This document shows positions 46,198 to 55,561 of a DNA stretch of 63,343 nt, in pieces; the first letter of the stretch is position 1; each line of letters opens with the position of its first letter. The notes under the pieces were generated by a model. That model did no database searches. It had not been told where the DNA came from and saw nothing but the letters and a program-made list of their open reading frames with translations. The translations under genes were made by a program, and so were the position numbers. The stretch comes from an uncultured Bacteroides sp. (GTDB lineage: Bacteria; Bacteroidota; Bacteroidia; Bacteroidales; Bacteroidaceae), in contig UQPQ01000012.1 of NCBI GenBank assembly GCA_900542985.1, forward strand, positions 1 to 63,343, written 5' to 3'.

Positions 46198-47253
46198 TTA
46201 TTTGTCTAAAATCAACATGGCATCACCGTATGTTCCGAAGCGGTAATCTTCTTTCAATGCGGTGTTGTAGGCTTCCATAATCAGTTCATAACCTCCATAA
46301 GAACATACCAGCATCAGCATGGTAGACAGCGGCATATGGAAGTTGCTTACCATAGCGTTGGCTACAGAGAAGTCGTAAGGAGGGAAGATAAACTTGTTGG
46401 TCCATCCTTCGAATTCTTTCAAATGTCCGTCTGTACCTACGGCAGTTTCGATGGCACGCATCACTGTAGTACCTACGGCACACACACGGCTGCCACGGTC
46501 TTTGGCCTCGTTGACAATGCGGCATGCTTCTGCATTGACAAACATCTGTTCTGAGTCCATTTTATGTTTGGTCAGATCTTCTACATCAATGTCGCGGAAG
46601 TTGCCCAAACCGGCATGCATGGTAATGAAAGCGAAGTCAATACCTTTGATTTCCATACGCTTCATCAATTCGCGGCTGAAATGCAAGCCTGCGGCAGGGA
46701 CAGTAACTGCTCCTTCGTTTTTAGCAAAGATATTTTGGAAACGCTCTTCGTCTTCAGGTTCTGCCGGTCGTTTGATAAATGGAGGCAATGGGGGTTCTCC
46801 CAGTGCATACAAGGCTTTTTTGAATTCATCGTGTGGCCCGTCGTACAGGAAGCGAAGGGTACGTCCGCGTGAAGTGGTATTGTCGATTACTTCGGCTACC
46901 ATCGAATCGTCATCACCAAAATACAATTTGTTTCCGATACGGATTTTGCGGGCCGGGTCTACCAATACATCCCACAAACGCAGTTCTTCGTTCAGTTCGC
47001 GCAACAGGAATACTTCAATACGGGCTCCGGTTTTTTCTTTGTTTCCATACAAACGTGCAGGAAAGACTTTAGTATCATTGAAGATAAATACATCCTTGTC
47101 ATCAAAGTAGTTTAAAATATCTTTGAAGATTTTATGTTCAATTTCTCCGGTAGCTTTATTGACTACCATCAGACGAGATTCATCTCTGTATTTTGCCGGA
47201 TGAAGGGCGATACGTTCTTCCGGTAATTTGAATTTGAATTGTGATAGCTTCAT
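46198..47253 (-). CDS. queA: S-adenosylmethionine:tRNA ribosyltransferase-isomerase
   Basis: 351 residues. Adds the epoxycyclopentanediol precursor from SAM to preQ1 in tRNA during queuosine synthesis. Family motifs: [56 protein letters not shown] and [17 protein letters not shown]. Lies 21 bases behind truB. Confidence 0.96.
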   Translation of the reverse strand: MKLSQFKFKLPEERIALHPAKYRDESRLMVVNKATGEIEHKIFKDILNYFDDKDVFIFNDTKVFPARLYGNKEKTGARIEVFLLRELNEELRLWDVLVDPARKIRIGNKLYFGDDDSMVAEVIDNTTSRGRTLRFLYDGPHDEFKKALYALGEPPLPPFIKRPAEPEDEERFQNIFAKNEGAVTVPAAGLHFSRELMKRMEIKGIDFAFITMHAGLGNFRDIDVEDLTKHKMDSEQMFVNAEACRIVNEAKDRGSRVCAVGTTVMRAIETAVGTDGHLKEFEGWTNKFIFPPYDFSVANAMVSNFHMPLSTMLMLVCSYGGYELIMEAYNTALKEDYRFGTYGDAMLILDK

Positions 47254-47274
47254 CTTTTGCGTTCCTTTCTTTCC

Positions 47275-47979
47275 TTAATCGTTTATAACTTCTATTTCTT
47301 GTTTCTCGAGCCATTCCGGGAAGTTTTCTACTTCCATGCAATCTTCAAGTCTGACCTCTCCTACTCTTGTGCGTATGAGTCCTGTCAGATGGGCACCACT
47401 GTTCAACGCTTCACCGATGTCGCGTGCCAGCGCACGGATGTATGTGCCTTTGCTGCATACTACCCTGATTTTTATTTCCGGCAGGTTACATTCCAGCAAT
47501 TCTATTTCATCGATGACCAGTGTTTTGGCTTTCAACTCTACTTCATCTCCTTTTCTTGCCAGGTCGTAAGCACGTTTTCCGTCTACTTTGCAGGCTGAGA
47601 AAGCCGGTGGTACTTGTTCGATGGTTCCTACGAACTTTTTCAGCACTTCTTCTACCAGTTCCCGGGTAATATGTTCGGTAGGATAAGTCGCATCAATTTC
47701 TTTTTCCAAATCGAATGAAGGAGTTGTAGCTCCCAGTTGAAGGGTTGCTATGTACTCTTTGGTGTGATATTGGAATTCCTCGATACGTTTGGTCGCTTTT
47801 CCGGTACATATAATCATGACTCCTGTAGCCAGCGGATCGAGTGTTCCGGCGTGTCCTACCTTAATCTTTTTTACGCCTAATTTTCGGCTGATGTGATATC
47901 TTATCTTGTTGACAACCGCAAACGATGTCCATCGTAACGGTTTGTTGAAATATAATATTTCTCCTTCCTTGAAATTCAT
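47275..47979 (-). CDS. truB: tRNA pseudouridine(55) synthase
   Basis: 234 residues, short TruB without the PUA-like C-terminal extension, as usual in Bacteroidetes. Makes pseudouridine 55 in the tRNA T-loop. Catalytic Asp48 lies in GHAGTLDPLATGVM. YNKPLRWTSFAVVNKI-like N-terminus and SKGTYIRALARDIGEAL are standard. Lies 23 bases behind uppP. Confidence 0.95.
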   Translation of the reverse strand: MNFKEGEILYFNKPLRWTSFAVVNKIRYHISRKLGVKKIKVGHAGTLDPLATGVMIICTGKATKRIEEFQYHTKEYIATLQLGATTPSFDLEKEIDATYPTEHITRELVEEVLKKFVGTIEQVPPAFSACKVDGKRAYDLARKGDEVELKAKTLVIDEIELLECNLPEIKIRVVCSKGTYIRALARDIGEALNSGAHLTGLIRTRVGEVRLEDCMEVENFPEWLEKQEIEVIND

Positions 47980-48002
47980 TCTTTATATATGGGGACAATG
48001 GG

Positions 48003-48797
48003 TTAGCTGAGTATGATGGTCAGTATACCGGCAATGGCACAATAAATTCCAAAATAAATCAGTTTACCTTTCTTTACAATGTTGATCATCCATTTGCAGG
48101 CGATGCATCCCGATATGAATGCCGCCAAAAAGCCTACTATCAGTGACAAGGTAGATATTTCGGCTCCGGCCATGGAGGCATCTTTTACAATTTTCATTCC
48201 ATCGAGCAAGGCTTCTCCTAAAATAGGAGGAATGACCATTAGGAATGAGAATTGTGCCAACGATTCTTTCTTATTTCCTAAGATAAGTCCGGTAGCAATT
48301 GTTGAGCCGGAACGTGACAATCCGGGCAATACAGCACAAGCTTGGGCTAAACCGATGATAAATGCGTCTTTCATACTGATTTTTTCTTTTGGACGCGGCT
48401 TGGCATAATAAGAATAAGTGAGCAGAAGTGCTGTGATAAGCAACATGCATCCTACCACAAGCAGACCTGATCCGAAAATATCTTCGACATAATCTTTAAA
48501 GAATACACCAATGATGCCAATCGGAATCATGGATATGATGATGTTGACTACATAACGGGTTTCTTCGTTCATCTGGAACTTGAATAGTCCACGGAATATC
48601 CAGTTAATTTCTTTCCAAAGAATGACCAGTGTACTTAATACTGTAGCCACATGGACAACGATGGTAAAGGTCAGGTTATCTTCTCCCTCAATACCAAATA
48701 ATGCTGATCCGATAGCAAGATGTCCGCTACTGCTGACTGGAAGGTATTCTGTCAATCCCTGCAGAATACCCAAGATTAAAGCTTCAATCCAACTCAT
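48003..48797 (-). CDS. uppP: Undecaprenyl-diphosphatase
   Basis: 264 residues, BacA/UppP family, about eight membrane helices. Recycles undecaprenyl pyrophosphate to the monophosphate carrier for cell-wall synthesis. Motifs [14 protein letters not shown] (catalytic Glu and Ser) and [11 protein letters not shown] (Arg/Ser) are intact. It starts two bases behind the DUF3098 stop codon. Confidence 0.96.
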   Translation of the reverse strand: MSWIEALILGILQGLTEYLPVSSSGHLAIGSALFGIEGEDNLTFTIVVHVATVLSTLVILWKEINWIFRGLFKFQMNEETRYVVNIIISMIPIGIIGVFFKDYVEDIFGSGLLVVGCMLLITALLLTYSYYAKPRPKEKISMKDAFIIGLAQACAVLPGLSRSGSTIATGLILGNKKESLAQFSFLMVIPPILGEALLDGMKIVKDASMAGAEISTLSLIVGFLAAFISGCIACKWMINIVKKGKLIYFGIYCAIAGILTIILS

Positions 48798-48799
48798 GT

Positions 48800-49036
48800 T
48801 TATTTTTCTATTTTATCTGTAGGTTTTCGGAGTATACCGTAAATCATAAATATAAATCCCAGGAAACAAACTACCGGAGCGACTTTAATACGACGTACGC
48901 TGAAAATGTCTGGTTGAAACATCGTTTCATTGGAACCAGGTCCGGTCATGAGTAAAAAGCCGATAATAATTACTACCATCCCTATTCCCAATAGGATGAA
49001 GTTAGTCTTATCAAAGGCAAAGTTCTTTTTGTCCAT
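48800..49036 (-). CDS. DUF3098 small membrane protein
   Basis: 78 residues with two hydrophobic helices ([20 protein letters not shown] and [15 protein letters not shown]) and a short loop with [13 protein letters not shown]. This matches the Bacteroidetes DUF3098 family, always found between ftsX and uppP. Coupled tightly to uppP (two bases). The role is unknown; the neighbours suggest cell-envelope work. Confidence 0.88.
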   Translation of the reverse strand: MDKKNFAFDKTNFILLGIGMVVIIIGFLLMTGPGSNETMFQPDIFSVRRIKVAPVVCFLGFIFMIYGILRKPTDKIEK

Positions 49037-49067
49037 ACTGATGAAAAATAAAATATTAATAGATTTT

Positions 49068-49937
49068 TTATTTGCTGTATAAATCGCTAACCTTCATACG
49101 CAAGTATTTGTTGATGGATATCAAGGCGCAGAAAGTTGTAATAATGATACCGAAAACAAATACAGAAGTCATGACAACCAGTATTACCGAAGGAGTGATG
49201 ACTGCTAACAGATCCGGTTCGTATCGTACTAGAAGATAAGCCATTGCAGTTAGTAAAGCATTAGCCATTGCTGCTGCTAAAACTCCTACCCAAATATTAC
49301 GGATGAGGAAAGGACGGCGTATGAAATTCCAGCTGGCTCCTACTAGCTTCATTGTGTGGATAAGGAAGCGTTTGGAATAGATAGCCAATCGGATTGTATT
49401 GTTGATTAGAGCAAATGAGATTAGAGTCAGTAAAGCAGCCAGAACCAGCAGGACAATACTGATTTTTTGGATGTTTTTATTTACCGCATCCAACAAATCT
49501 TGCGGATAGTTGACTTCAAGTATGTGCTTATGGGAAAGTATTTCATCCTTTATCCACGCAATACTGTCCGCATTGGCATAATCGGCATTGAGTGAGACCT
49601 CAATGGAAGCGGTGAATGGATTATGGCCTAAAAATTCGGCAGGGTCAGTACCCATGGCTTCGGTCTGCTCTTTCAGTGCCTGTGCCTTGGAGATATAAGT
49701 AGTTTTCTTGATGTAAGGAAATCCGTTCAGCTCTTTCTGGAAACGTGTAATTTCTGCTTCCTTCATATCATCGCTGATAAGTATTGATACTGCTATGTTT
49801 TCGCGTACATATACAGATAAGTTATTGGCGGCCATGAGAAAGAACACGACCAATCCCAATAGAAGCAGTACCAGCATCGTACTGATACTGGAAGTGATGA
49901 ACTGCATGTCGAAGAAAGCTACCAATTTTTTACTCAT
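49068..49937 (-). CDS. ftsX: Cell division protein FtsX
   Basis: 289 residues. Permease-like partner of the FtsE ATPase; activates peptidoglycan hydrolases at the division site. One N-terminal helix (MLVLLLLGLVVFFLMAA), a periplasmic domain (VRENIAVSILISDDMKEAEI, YISKAQALKEQTEAMGTD), then three helices. ATG 49937 is the start; a GTG six bases upstream overlaps the preceding stop codon. No ftsE gene is in the window, so the pair is split. Confidence 0.93.
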   Translation of the reverse strand: MSKKLVAFFDMQFITSSISTMLVLLLLGLVVFFLMAANNLSVYVRENIAVSILISDDMKEAEITRFQKELNGFPYIKKTTYISKAQALKEQTEAMGTDPAEFLGHNPFTASIEVSLNADYANADSIAWIKDEILSHKHILEVNYPQDLLDAVNKNIQKISIVLLVLAALLTLISFALINNTIRLAIYSKRFLIHTMKLVGASWNFIRRPFLIRNIWVGVLAAAMANALLTAMAYLLVRYEPDLLAVITPSVILVVMTSVFVFGIIITTFCALISINKYLRMKVSDLYSK

Positions 49938-49939
49938 AA

Positions 49940-50836
49940 TCACTTCTTTCTAAAAACGTAGATAATAGAGCTGCTTCGCTCCTTTTTAGCTTGTGAAGCA
50001 AACCATGCTTCTGTACCAGTCAACAATCCTTTCAGGAATGGATGACGGCTTTTTTTGTATTTTTCGGTGAGCATGGATACATAAAAGGCATCGAACGGCA
50101 TGGGATGTTGTTCTGCTAAAATGAAGCCATGTTTAGCTCCGAATTGTTGCATGGTAGACGGAGTGAAATGCCACAAATGTCGTGGCGTATCATAGGCTGC
50201 CCACATTTCTTTGTATTTCTGGGCATCGAATGAGTTAGGATTAGGAACCGCAACAATCAGAACTCCTCTTTCCTTTAGAATACGGTTCAATATTTCCCAT
50301 GTTTCATTCAGATGTTCGAGATGTTCCATTACATGCCAAAGAGTAACAACGTCAAACGATGCTTCTTCTTGTAATGAAAGTGCTTCGGAAGGCTGTACGT
50401 CTAAGCCAAAATGTTTTTTGGCAAATTCACGTGCCTGTGGACTTTTCTCTATTGCAGTGACTTTCCATCCTTTTTCTGCCATAAAATGGCTGAAATATCC
50501 GGTTCCTGTACCGATATCCAACAAACTTCCTTCATTCAGGCGACTGCTGTGTTTAACGAGTCTTGCCTTGCGGGCAAGCATATAACGGCGTACCTGATGA
50601 TATATTTGGTTCATCAGGCCTTTATGTGTATCGCTGTGCGAAATATAATCGGGTGATTCGTAGTATCTGCCTATTTCGGCTTCTACAGGGGCACGTTGAG
50701 TGAAAAGGAAGTGACAATGGGTACACTGCTCCACGTCGAATTTTTCGCCGGTAGCATAGTGGTCCGTACAGGTCATCACTTTCTGAAATTGGCTATTCCC
50801 ACAAAGAGGACATTTATTTATATTTAGTATATTCAC
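49940..50836 (-). CDS. Class I SAM-dependent methyltransferase with N-terminal zinc-ribbon
   Basis: 298 residues. Two CxxC pairs (Cys9/Cys12 in CPLCGNSQF and a later CTHCHFLF) form a zinc-ribbon-like head. The Rossmann methyltransferase follows: SLLDIGTGTGYFSHFMAEKGW (first part DIGTGTGYF), VTAIEKSPQAREFA, SFDVVTLWHVMEHLEH and VAVPNPNSFDAQKYK. The architecture is that of sugar or small-metabolite methyltransferases; the substrate is unknown. GTG 50836 is the likely start, since the longer frame begins at a TTG. First gene of the operon, two bases before ftsX. Confidence 0.85.
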   Translation of the reverse strand: MNILNINKCPLCGNSQFQKVMTCTDHYATGEKFDVEQCTHCHFLFTQRAPVEAEIGRYYESPDYISHSDTHKGLMNQIYHQVRRYMLARKARLVKHSSRLNEGSLLDIGTGTGYFSHFMAEKGWKVTAIEKSPQAREFAKKHFGLDVQPSEALSLQEEASFDVVTLWHVMEHLEHLNETWEILNRILKERGVLIVAVPNPNSFDAQKYKEMWAAYDTPRHLWHFTPSTMQQFGAKHGFILAEQHPMPFDAFYVSMLTEKYKKSRHPFLKGLLTGTEAWFASQAKKERSSSIIYVFRKK

Positions 50837-51020
50837 TTTATTCCCTAATTTGCTGCAAAATAACAAATAAATTGATTATATACCCTATTCTATTAAACGT
50901 TTTTAATATATTGTATAAAAATAATGGGAATGGCCTTGAAAATGCTGTAGGGAACTGATGTGTAAATTGTGTGATTGTTTGAATACATTCAGGTGGAGAA
51001 GGGAATGCTTTGGGCTAAAG
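50837..51020. other. Upstream gap of the methyltransferase-ftsX operon
   Basis: AT-rich, no gene seen. A TTATTTTGC on the minus strand just before the GTG start resembles a -7 box with one base missing. Nothing else stands out. Confidence 0.35.
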
Positions 51021-51075
51021 AAAATCGAGCAGATAGACAAGCTTTGAGGAATGCTTGATTTACCTGCTCGATTTT
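51021..51075 (-). terminator. Terminator of miaB
   Basis: A 12-bp perfect outer stem AAAATCGAGCAG (51021-51032) with CTGCTCGATTTT (51064-51075) and an inner CAAGC/GCTTG stem. Minus-strand tail TTTTCTTTAG. Confidence 0.8.
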
Positions 51076-51096
51076 AATATAGTTATTTCGAAATGT

Positions 51097-52470
51097 TTAT
51101 TCTGTAACTTCTATGCCTTTCAATGTAGCAGAACTTGATTCGGTAATCCGGACTTTGACAAAGTCGCCGATACGATGTGTTCCTCGGTCGAATACGACAA
51201 CCTTGTTTTGCTCGGTACGGCCAAATAACTGCTCTTTAGATCGTTTGGAAACACCTTCTACTAATACTTCGAATGTTTTACCCACATCTTTGGCATTGCT
51301 TTCTGCTGAAAGCTGATTTTGTAACTCAATCATTTCATTCAGACGGCGGATTTTTACCTCTTCAGAAATGTCATCGGGAAGATGTTTTGATGCATAAGTT
51401 CCTGGTCTTTCAGAATACTTAAACATAAAGGCTGAATCGTAGGCACATTCGCGCATGAGCGAGAGTGACATCTGATGATCCTCTTCTGTTTCGGAGTGGA
51501 ATCCGGAGAAAATATCAGTACTTAAGCCACAATCGGGGATGATGCGACGGATAGCTTCTACCCTTTCCAAGTACCATTCGCGAGTATACTTACGATTCAT
51601 CAGTTTCAGAATTCTGGAACTTCCGCTTTGTACGGGTAAATGAATATGTTTGCATACATTGGGAACTTCTGCAATGACATGGAGGGTTTCATCACTCATG
51701 TCTTTAGGATGTGAAGTCGTAAAGCGTACGCGCATGCCCGGTACCGCTTCGGCTACAATACGGAGCAACATAGGGAAAGTTACTGTCTCCCCTTCTCTTT
51801 CAAACCGGTAAGAGTTGACATTCTGCCCCAGCAAAGTTACCTCTTTATAACCTTTCTTTTCCAGGTCGTGTACTTCATTCAAAATACTTTCCACATCACG
51901 GCTACGTTCGCGTCCGCGTGTATAAGGCACAATGCAATAGTGGCAGAAATTGTTGCAGCCACGCATGATTGATACAAATCCGGAGATGTGGTTCCCACAG
52001 ATACGGGATGGAATGACATCACGATAAGTCTCGGTGGTAGACAGTTCTACGTTGATTGCTTTTTCTCCGGCTTCTACAGCTGCTATCAAATCAGGAAGTG
52101 TCAGGTATGAGTCTGGACCGGCCACAAGATCTACATGATGATTTTCAATCAAGTCGTTCTTTACTCGTTCGGCCATACATCCCAACACTCCTACGATAAG
52201 GTGTTTACGTTTTTTGCGTAAAGAGTGGAAAAATTCCAGACGATTCAGAATCTTCTGTTCTGCATTGTCGCGGATAGAACAGGTGTTCATGAATACAGCA
52301 TCGGCTTCCTCCAATGTTTCGCAAGGTGAGTATCCCGCCATTTGCATGATAGAAGCAATTACTTCACTGTCGGCTACATTCATCTGGCAGCCATAAGTTT
52401 CGATAAACAGTTTCTTGTTTTCGTGTTCAGTTGCAGATTTAAAGTCTGCTCCTGTGTTTTCTTTTGTCAT
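51097..52470 (-). CDS. miaB: tRNA-2-methylthio-N6-dimethylallyladenosine synthase
   Basis: 457 residues. Radical-SAM methylthiotransferase that completes ms2i6A37 in tRNA. N-terminal UPF0004 domain (KKLFIETYGCQMNVADSEV), radical SAM cluster CNNFCHYCIVPYTRG, and C-terminal TRAM domain (FEVLVEGVSKRSKEQLFGRT). The longest frame opens at 52536, but the -7 box at 52513-52506 lies inside that extension, so the RNA starts downstream of it. ATG 52470 is therefore chosen and gives the usual family length. Confidence 0.95.
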   Translation of the reverse strand: MTKENTGADFKSATEHENKKLFIETYGCQMNVADSEVIASIMQMAGYSPCETLEEADAVFMNTCSIRDNAEQKILNRLEFFHSLRKKRKHLIVGVLGCMAERVKNDLIENHHVDLVAGPDSYLTLPDLIAAVEAGEKAINVELSTTETYRDVIPSRICGNHISGFVSIMRGCNNFCHYCIVPYTRGRERSRDVESILNEVHDLEKKGYKEVTLLGQNVNSYRFEREGETVTFPMLLRIVAEAVPGMRVRFTTSHPKDMSDETLHVIAEVPNVCKHIHLPVQSGSSRILKLMNRKYTREWYLERVEAIRRIIPDCGLSTDIFSGFHSETEEDHQMSLSLMRECAYDSAFMFKYSERPGTYASKHLPDDISEEVKIRRLNEMIELQNQLSAESNAKDVGKTFEVLVEGVSKRSKEQLFGRTEQNKVVVFDRGTHRIGDFVKVRITESSSATLKGIEVTE

Positions 52471-52505
52471 AGGATTCTTATTATAAAAATTAGTGTTACT
52501 GTTTG

Positions 52506-52513
52506 CAAAGATA
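52506..52513 (-). promoter_or_regulatory. -7 box for miaB
   Basis: Minus strand TATCTTTG, 36 bases before the ATG at 52470. It decides the choice of start codon. Confidence 0.6.
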
Positions 52514-52566
52514 CCTCTTTCCGTGTTAACTTCCATAAAACCGGTAGGATATATAGGATTTATTCG

Positions 52567-52574
52567 TATCTTTG
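52567..52574 (+). promoter_or_regulatory. -7 box for the small membrane protein
   Basis: TATCTTTG, 27 bases before ATG 52601; divergent from the miaB promoter at a distance of 54 bases. Confidence 0.6.
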
Positions 52575-52600
52575 GCTAAAACCCTTAATATTTGTTTGAT

Positions 52601-52939
52601 ATGGAAATCTTTCAGGTTTTGGTTGTAGTGGCAATGATTGCTATTGCTGTTTGGCAAAAAAGTAGAGAGAAAAGGGTGAAACGCATGCAAATTCGTAAGC
52701 AACAGTTAAAGAAAAAACTGGATGCACATCTGAGTGTTGTACCTCCTCCTATACCTGTGGAGGCAAGGACAAAAAAGAAAGAAGAATTACGAAAACCGAT
52801 TGAGCAAGCATCCACCTCTCCTCTTCCTTCTCAATCAGCTGTTCATGAAACCCGGACGTCCTCTGTCAGACTGAATACGCGAGAAGAAGCGCGTCGTGCT
52901 TTTATCTATTCTGAAATTTTTAGCAGAAAGTATGAATAG
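52601..52939 (+). CDS. Small single-pass membrane protein, unknown function
   Basis: 112 residues. One N-terminal helix (VLVVVAMIAIAVW) followed by a strongly basic stretch (KSREKRVKRMQIRKQQLKKK), a Pro-rich linker (SVVPPPIPVEA) and a C-terminal segment TREEARRAFIYSEIFSRKYE that looks conserved in style. By the positive-inside rule the tail is cytoplasmic. ATG 52601 is the start; a TTG nine bases upstream is less likely. It has its own promoter. No family recognised. Confidence 0.75.
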   Translation: MEIFQVLVVVAMIAIAVWQKSREKRVKRMQIRKQQLKKKLDAHLSVVPPPIPVEARTKKKEELRKPIEQASTSPLPSQSAVHETRTSSVRLNTREEARRAFIYSEIFSRKYE

Positions 52940-52964
52940 TATGGCAGACCTGCTGAATTTTTTC

Positions 52965-52972
52965 TATTTTTG
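52965..52972 (+). promoter_or_regulatory. -7 box for the CoA-transferase gene
   Basis: TATTTTTG fits TAnnTTTG, 48 bases before ATG 53021. Confidence 0.5.
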
Positions 52973-53020
52973 AATTTGATAACCGAACTTTTTTAATACT
53001 AACGATAAACACTGAATAAA

Positions 53021-54517
53021 ATGAGTTTTACTTTTATGTCGGCAGCCGAAGCTGCAAGCCTTATAAAAGACGGAGAGATTCTGGGATTGAGTGGTTTTAC
53101 CCCTGCAGGTACTCCGAAAGCTGTTGTTTCAGAATTGGCAAAGATAGCTGAAGAAAAACACGCACGTGGTGAACAGTTCCAGGTAGGAATTATTACAGGA
53201 GCTTCTACAGGAGATTCTTGTGACGGTGCATTGACCCGTGCAAAGGCTATTAGTTTCCGAGCTCCTTATACCACTAATACAGACTTCCGTAAAGCTGTAA
53301 ACAATGGAGAAATCCGTTATACAGATATTCATCTTTCACAATTAGCTCAACGCTTGCGTTCGGGTTTTCTTGGTCATGTAAGTACCGCAATTATTGAAGC
53401 TTGCGAAATCACGGATGATGGTCGTATTTACTTGACAGCCGGTGTAGGTGTTACTCCTACTGTTGCTCGTCTGGCTGACCGGATAATTGTGGAGTTGAAT
53501 GCAGCCCATAGTAAGAATCTGATTGGTATGCACGACTTATATGAGATGGAACGTCCTCCCTATCGTCGTCCGATTCCAATTGTACGTCCCAGTGACCGTA
53601 TAGGTCTTCCTTATATCCAAGTGGACCCTTCGAAGATAGTTGGTGTAGTTGAAGTAAATATACCGGATGAAGCTCGTGGCTTCCACGATTCAGATCCTGT
53701 AACTGATAAGATTGGCCAGAATGTAGCTGAATTCCTGGCAGCAGATATGAGAAGAGGTGTAATTCCTTCTACCTTCCTTCCGTTGCAATCAGGTGTGGGT
53801 AATATTGCCAATGCAGTATTAAGTGCTCTGGGTAAAGATTCCAGCATTCCGCCGTTCGAAATGTATACTGAGGTTATTCAGAATTCAGTAATCAAGCTGA
53901 TAAAAGAAGGTCGCATCAAGTTTGGAAGTACCTGTTCTTTGAGTGTGACCAATGATTGTTTGCAGGATATTTATGATAACATGGACTTCTTCCGCCACAA
54001 ATTGATTCTACGTCCTTCCGAAATCTCCAATTGCCCAGAAGTTGTCCGTCGAATTGGTGTCATTACAATGAATACTGCAATTGAAGCAGATATTTATGGA
54101 AATGTGAACTCAACTCATATTTGCGGAACGAAGATGATGAATGGAATTGGTGGCTCTGGTGATTTTACCCGCAGTGCATACATTTCTATATTCTCTTGTC
54201 CGTCTACAGCTAAAGGAGGATGTATCAGCTCTATCGTACCTATGGTGTCTCATCAGGATCATAGTGAACATTCTGTTAATGTGATTGTCACAGAACAAGG
54301 TGTTGCCGATTTGCGTGGTAAAAGCCCTATGGAACGTGCCAAAACTGTTATTGAGAATTGTGCTCACCCCGACTATAAACAGCTATTGTGGGATTATCTC
54401 AAGATCTCTACCAAAGGACAGACTTCTCATTATTTGCCTGCTGTATTGGGTATGCATCAAGTATTTATGGAGAAAGGTGATATGCGTTTGACTAACTGGG
54501 CTGATTTCGTGAAATAA
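53021..54517 (+). CDS. Acetyl-CoA hydrolase/transferase family (succinate:acetate CoA-transferase type)
   Basis: 498 residues. Family of Cat1/AarC-like CoA-transferases that move CoA between succinate, acetate and propionate. N-domain starts GLSGFTPAGTPKAVV. The probable catalytic Glu is Glu284 in FEMYTEVIQNSV. Glycine-rich CoA loop regions include NGIGGSGDFTRSAYIS and VTEQGVADLRGKSPMERA. In Bacteroides such an enzyme fits the succinate/propionate fermentation branch. No methylmalonyl-CoA genes are near; it is transcribed alone with its own terminator. Hydrolase versus transferase cannot be settled by eye. Confidence 0.9.
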   Translation: MSFTFMSAAEAASLIKDGEILGLSGFTPAGTPKAVVSELAKIAEEKHARGEQFQVGIITGASTGDSCDGALTRAKAISFRAPYTTNTDFRKAVNNGEIRYTDIHLSQLAQRLRSGFLGHVSTAIIEACEITDDGRIYLTAGVGVTPTVARLADRIIVELNAAHSKNLIGMHDLYEMERPPYRRPIPIVRPSDRIGLPYIQVDPSKIVGVVEVNIPDEARGFHDSDPVTDKIGQNVAEFLAADMRRGVIPSTFLPLQSGVGNIANAVLSALGKDSSIPPFEMYTEVIQNSVIKLIKEGRIKFGSTCSLSVTNDCLQDIYDNMDFFRHKLILRPSEISNCPEVVRRIGVITMNTAIEADIYGNVNSTHICGTKMMNGIGGSGDFTRSAYISIFSCPSTAKGGCISSIVPMVSHQDHSEHSVNVIVTEQGVADLRGKSPMERAKTVIENCAHPDYKQLLWDYLKISTKGQTSHYLPAVLGMHQVFMEKGDMRLTNWADFVK

Positions 54518-54537
54518 GTGAAAATATAAATACAATT

Positions 54538-54588
54538 TATCCTATTGTATCGAGCATTAAAATAGCTTGGTACAATAGGATATTTTTT
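54538..54588. terminator. Terminator between CoA-transferase and rnc
   Basis: A 12-bp perfect stem TATCCTATTGTA (54538-54549) with TACAATAGGATA (54571-54582) followed by six T residues on the plus strand. The minus side is also AT-rich, so it can serve rnc. Confidence 0.85.
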
Positions 54589-54604
54589 GTCTAAATTCCG
54601 GTTA

Positions 54605-55558
54605 TTAGTTGTCTGTTCCGGTTGTTTCTTTTTCAAGAAATGCAGCCGCTTCTGCTTCTGCAATAATGCGTTCGTGGTCTTCATATTTTTCAGAAATAGT
54701 TTCTTCCTGTATGAAAGACTCTTTTAGCTCATCAATCGGTGCCGGATGCTTCTCCTCTTCTGTATTTGTCGGATTTTCAGCTTTTTCACGTTCTGCTTTT
54801 GCTGCAAAAATGATATCAATAAATTGCGGATCATTTTTGATTTTGTTCAGTGTTTCGTGAGCAGCCTCCTGTTGTGATTCTTTTTTAGAGTATCCTTTAC
54901 CTTTTCCAGCAGCTATATTTTCAACCAATATTTGCGATTCGAAAACAGGATTCTGGTCTTCATCGTGAGATTGTTCAAGTAATTCGAAGCTGATTTCAAA
55001 TTTGTTTTTCTGACTCCATTCTATCAGTTTCGATTTAAAGTTCACCTCTTTGCGTGAGATTTTCTCCAAATTCAAATATTGTTTGATAATACGCTCTTCC
55101 ATGAACATTTTGCAGGCACCGTAGCCTCGGTCCAAATAAATAGCTCCTATCAAAGCTTCGAATGCATTCCCGCACATATAACTGTTGTGCGACGACTGTT
55201 TCGTAGTGTATTTTATTAGCTTATCCAGACCTATTTGCTTACCGATGTGGTTCAGAGTTTCTCGCTGTACTATTTTAGAACGTGTATTTGTAAGAAATCC
55301 TTCCCGTTTTCCCTCAAAACGTTTGTAAACAATATCTGCTACAACTGCATCCAAAATAGCATCTCCCAGAAATTCCAGTCGTTCGTTATTCAACAAGCGT
55401 CCCTTCCCTGCTTTGATAGAAGAAGACTTATGTAGCAGAGCTTGTTGATAAATGCTAATGTTGTGTGGATAAAATCCAAGTATTCTATAAAAACAAAGAT
55501 AAGGCTCCTTATCCTTTCGGAAGAGGAGTCTTATCTTATCTGTTATATTGCTAAACAC
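54605..55558 (-). CDS. rnc: Ribonuclease III
   Basis: 317 residues, longer than E. coli RNase III (226). Cuts double-stranded RNA in rRNA and mRNA processing. Signature N58-ERLEFLGD66 with metal-binding Glu and Asp, then a dsRNA-binding domain (KSKLIEWSQKNKFEISFELL, AAGKGKGYSKKESQQEAAHE). A Glu/Lys-rich tail of about 70 residues follows the dsRNA domain. The start is GTG 55558. It lies three bases behind the fabF stop codon, in the acpP-fabF-rnc operon. Confidence 0.95.
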   Translation of the reverse strand: MFSNITDKIRLLFRKDKEPYLCFYRILGFYPHNISIYQQALLHKSSSIKAGKGRLLNNERLEFLGDAILDAVVADIVYKRFEGKREGFLTNTRSKIVQRETLNHIGKQIGLDKLIKYTTKQSSHNSYMCGNAFEALIGAIYLDRGYGACKMFMEERIIKQYLNLEKISRKEVNFKSKLIEWSQKNKFEISFELLEQSHDEDQNPVFESQILVENIAAGKGKGYSKKESQQEAAHETLNKIKNDPQFIDIIFAAKAEREKAENPTNTEEEKHPAPIDELKESFIQEETISEKYEDHERIIAEAEAAAFLEKETTGTDN

Positions 55559-55561
55559 AGT

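Noticed and set aside
51097..52536. Longer miaB start at 52536
   Set aside because: The extension contains the miaB -7 box and has no resemblance to the family N-terminus.
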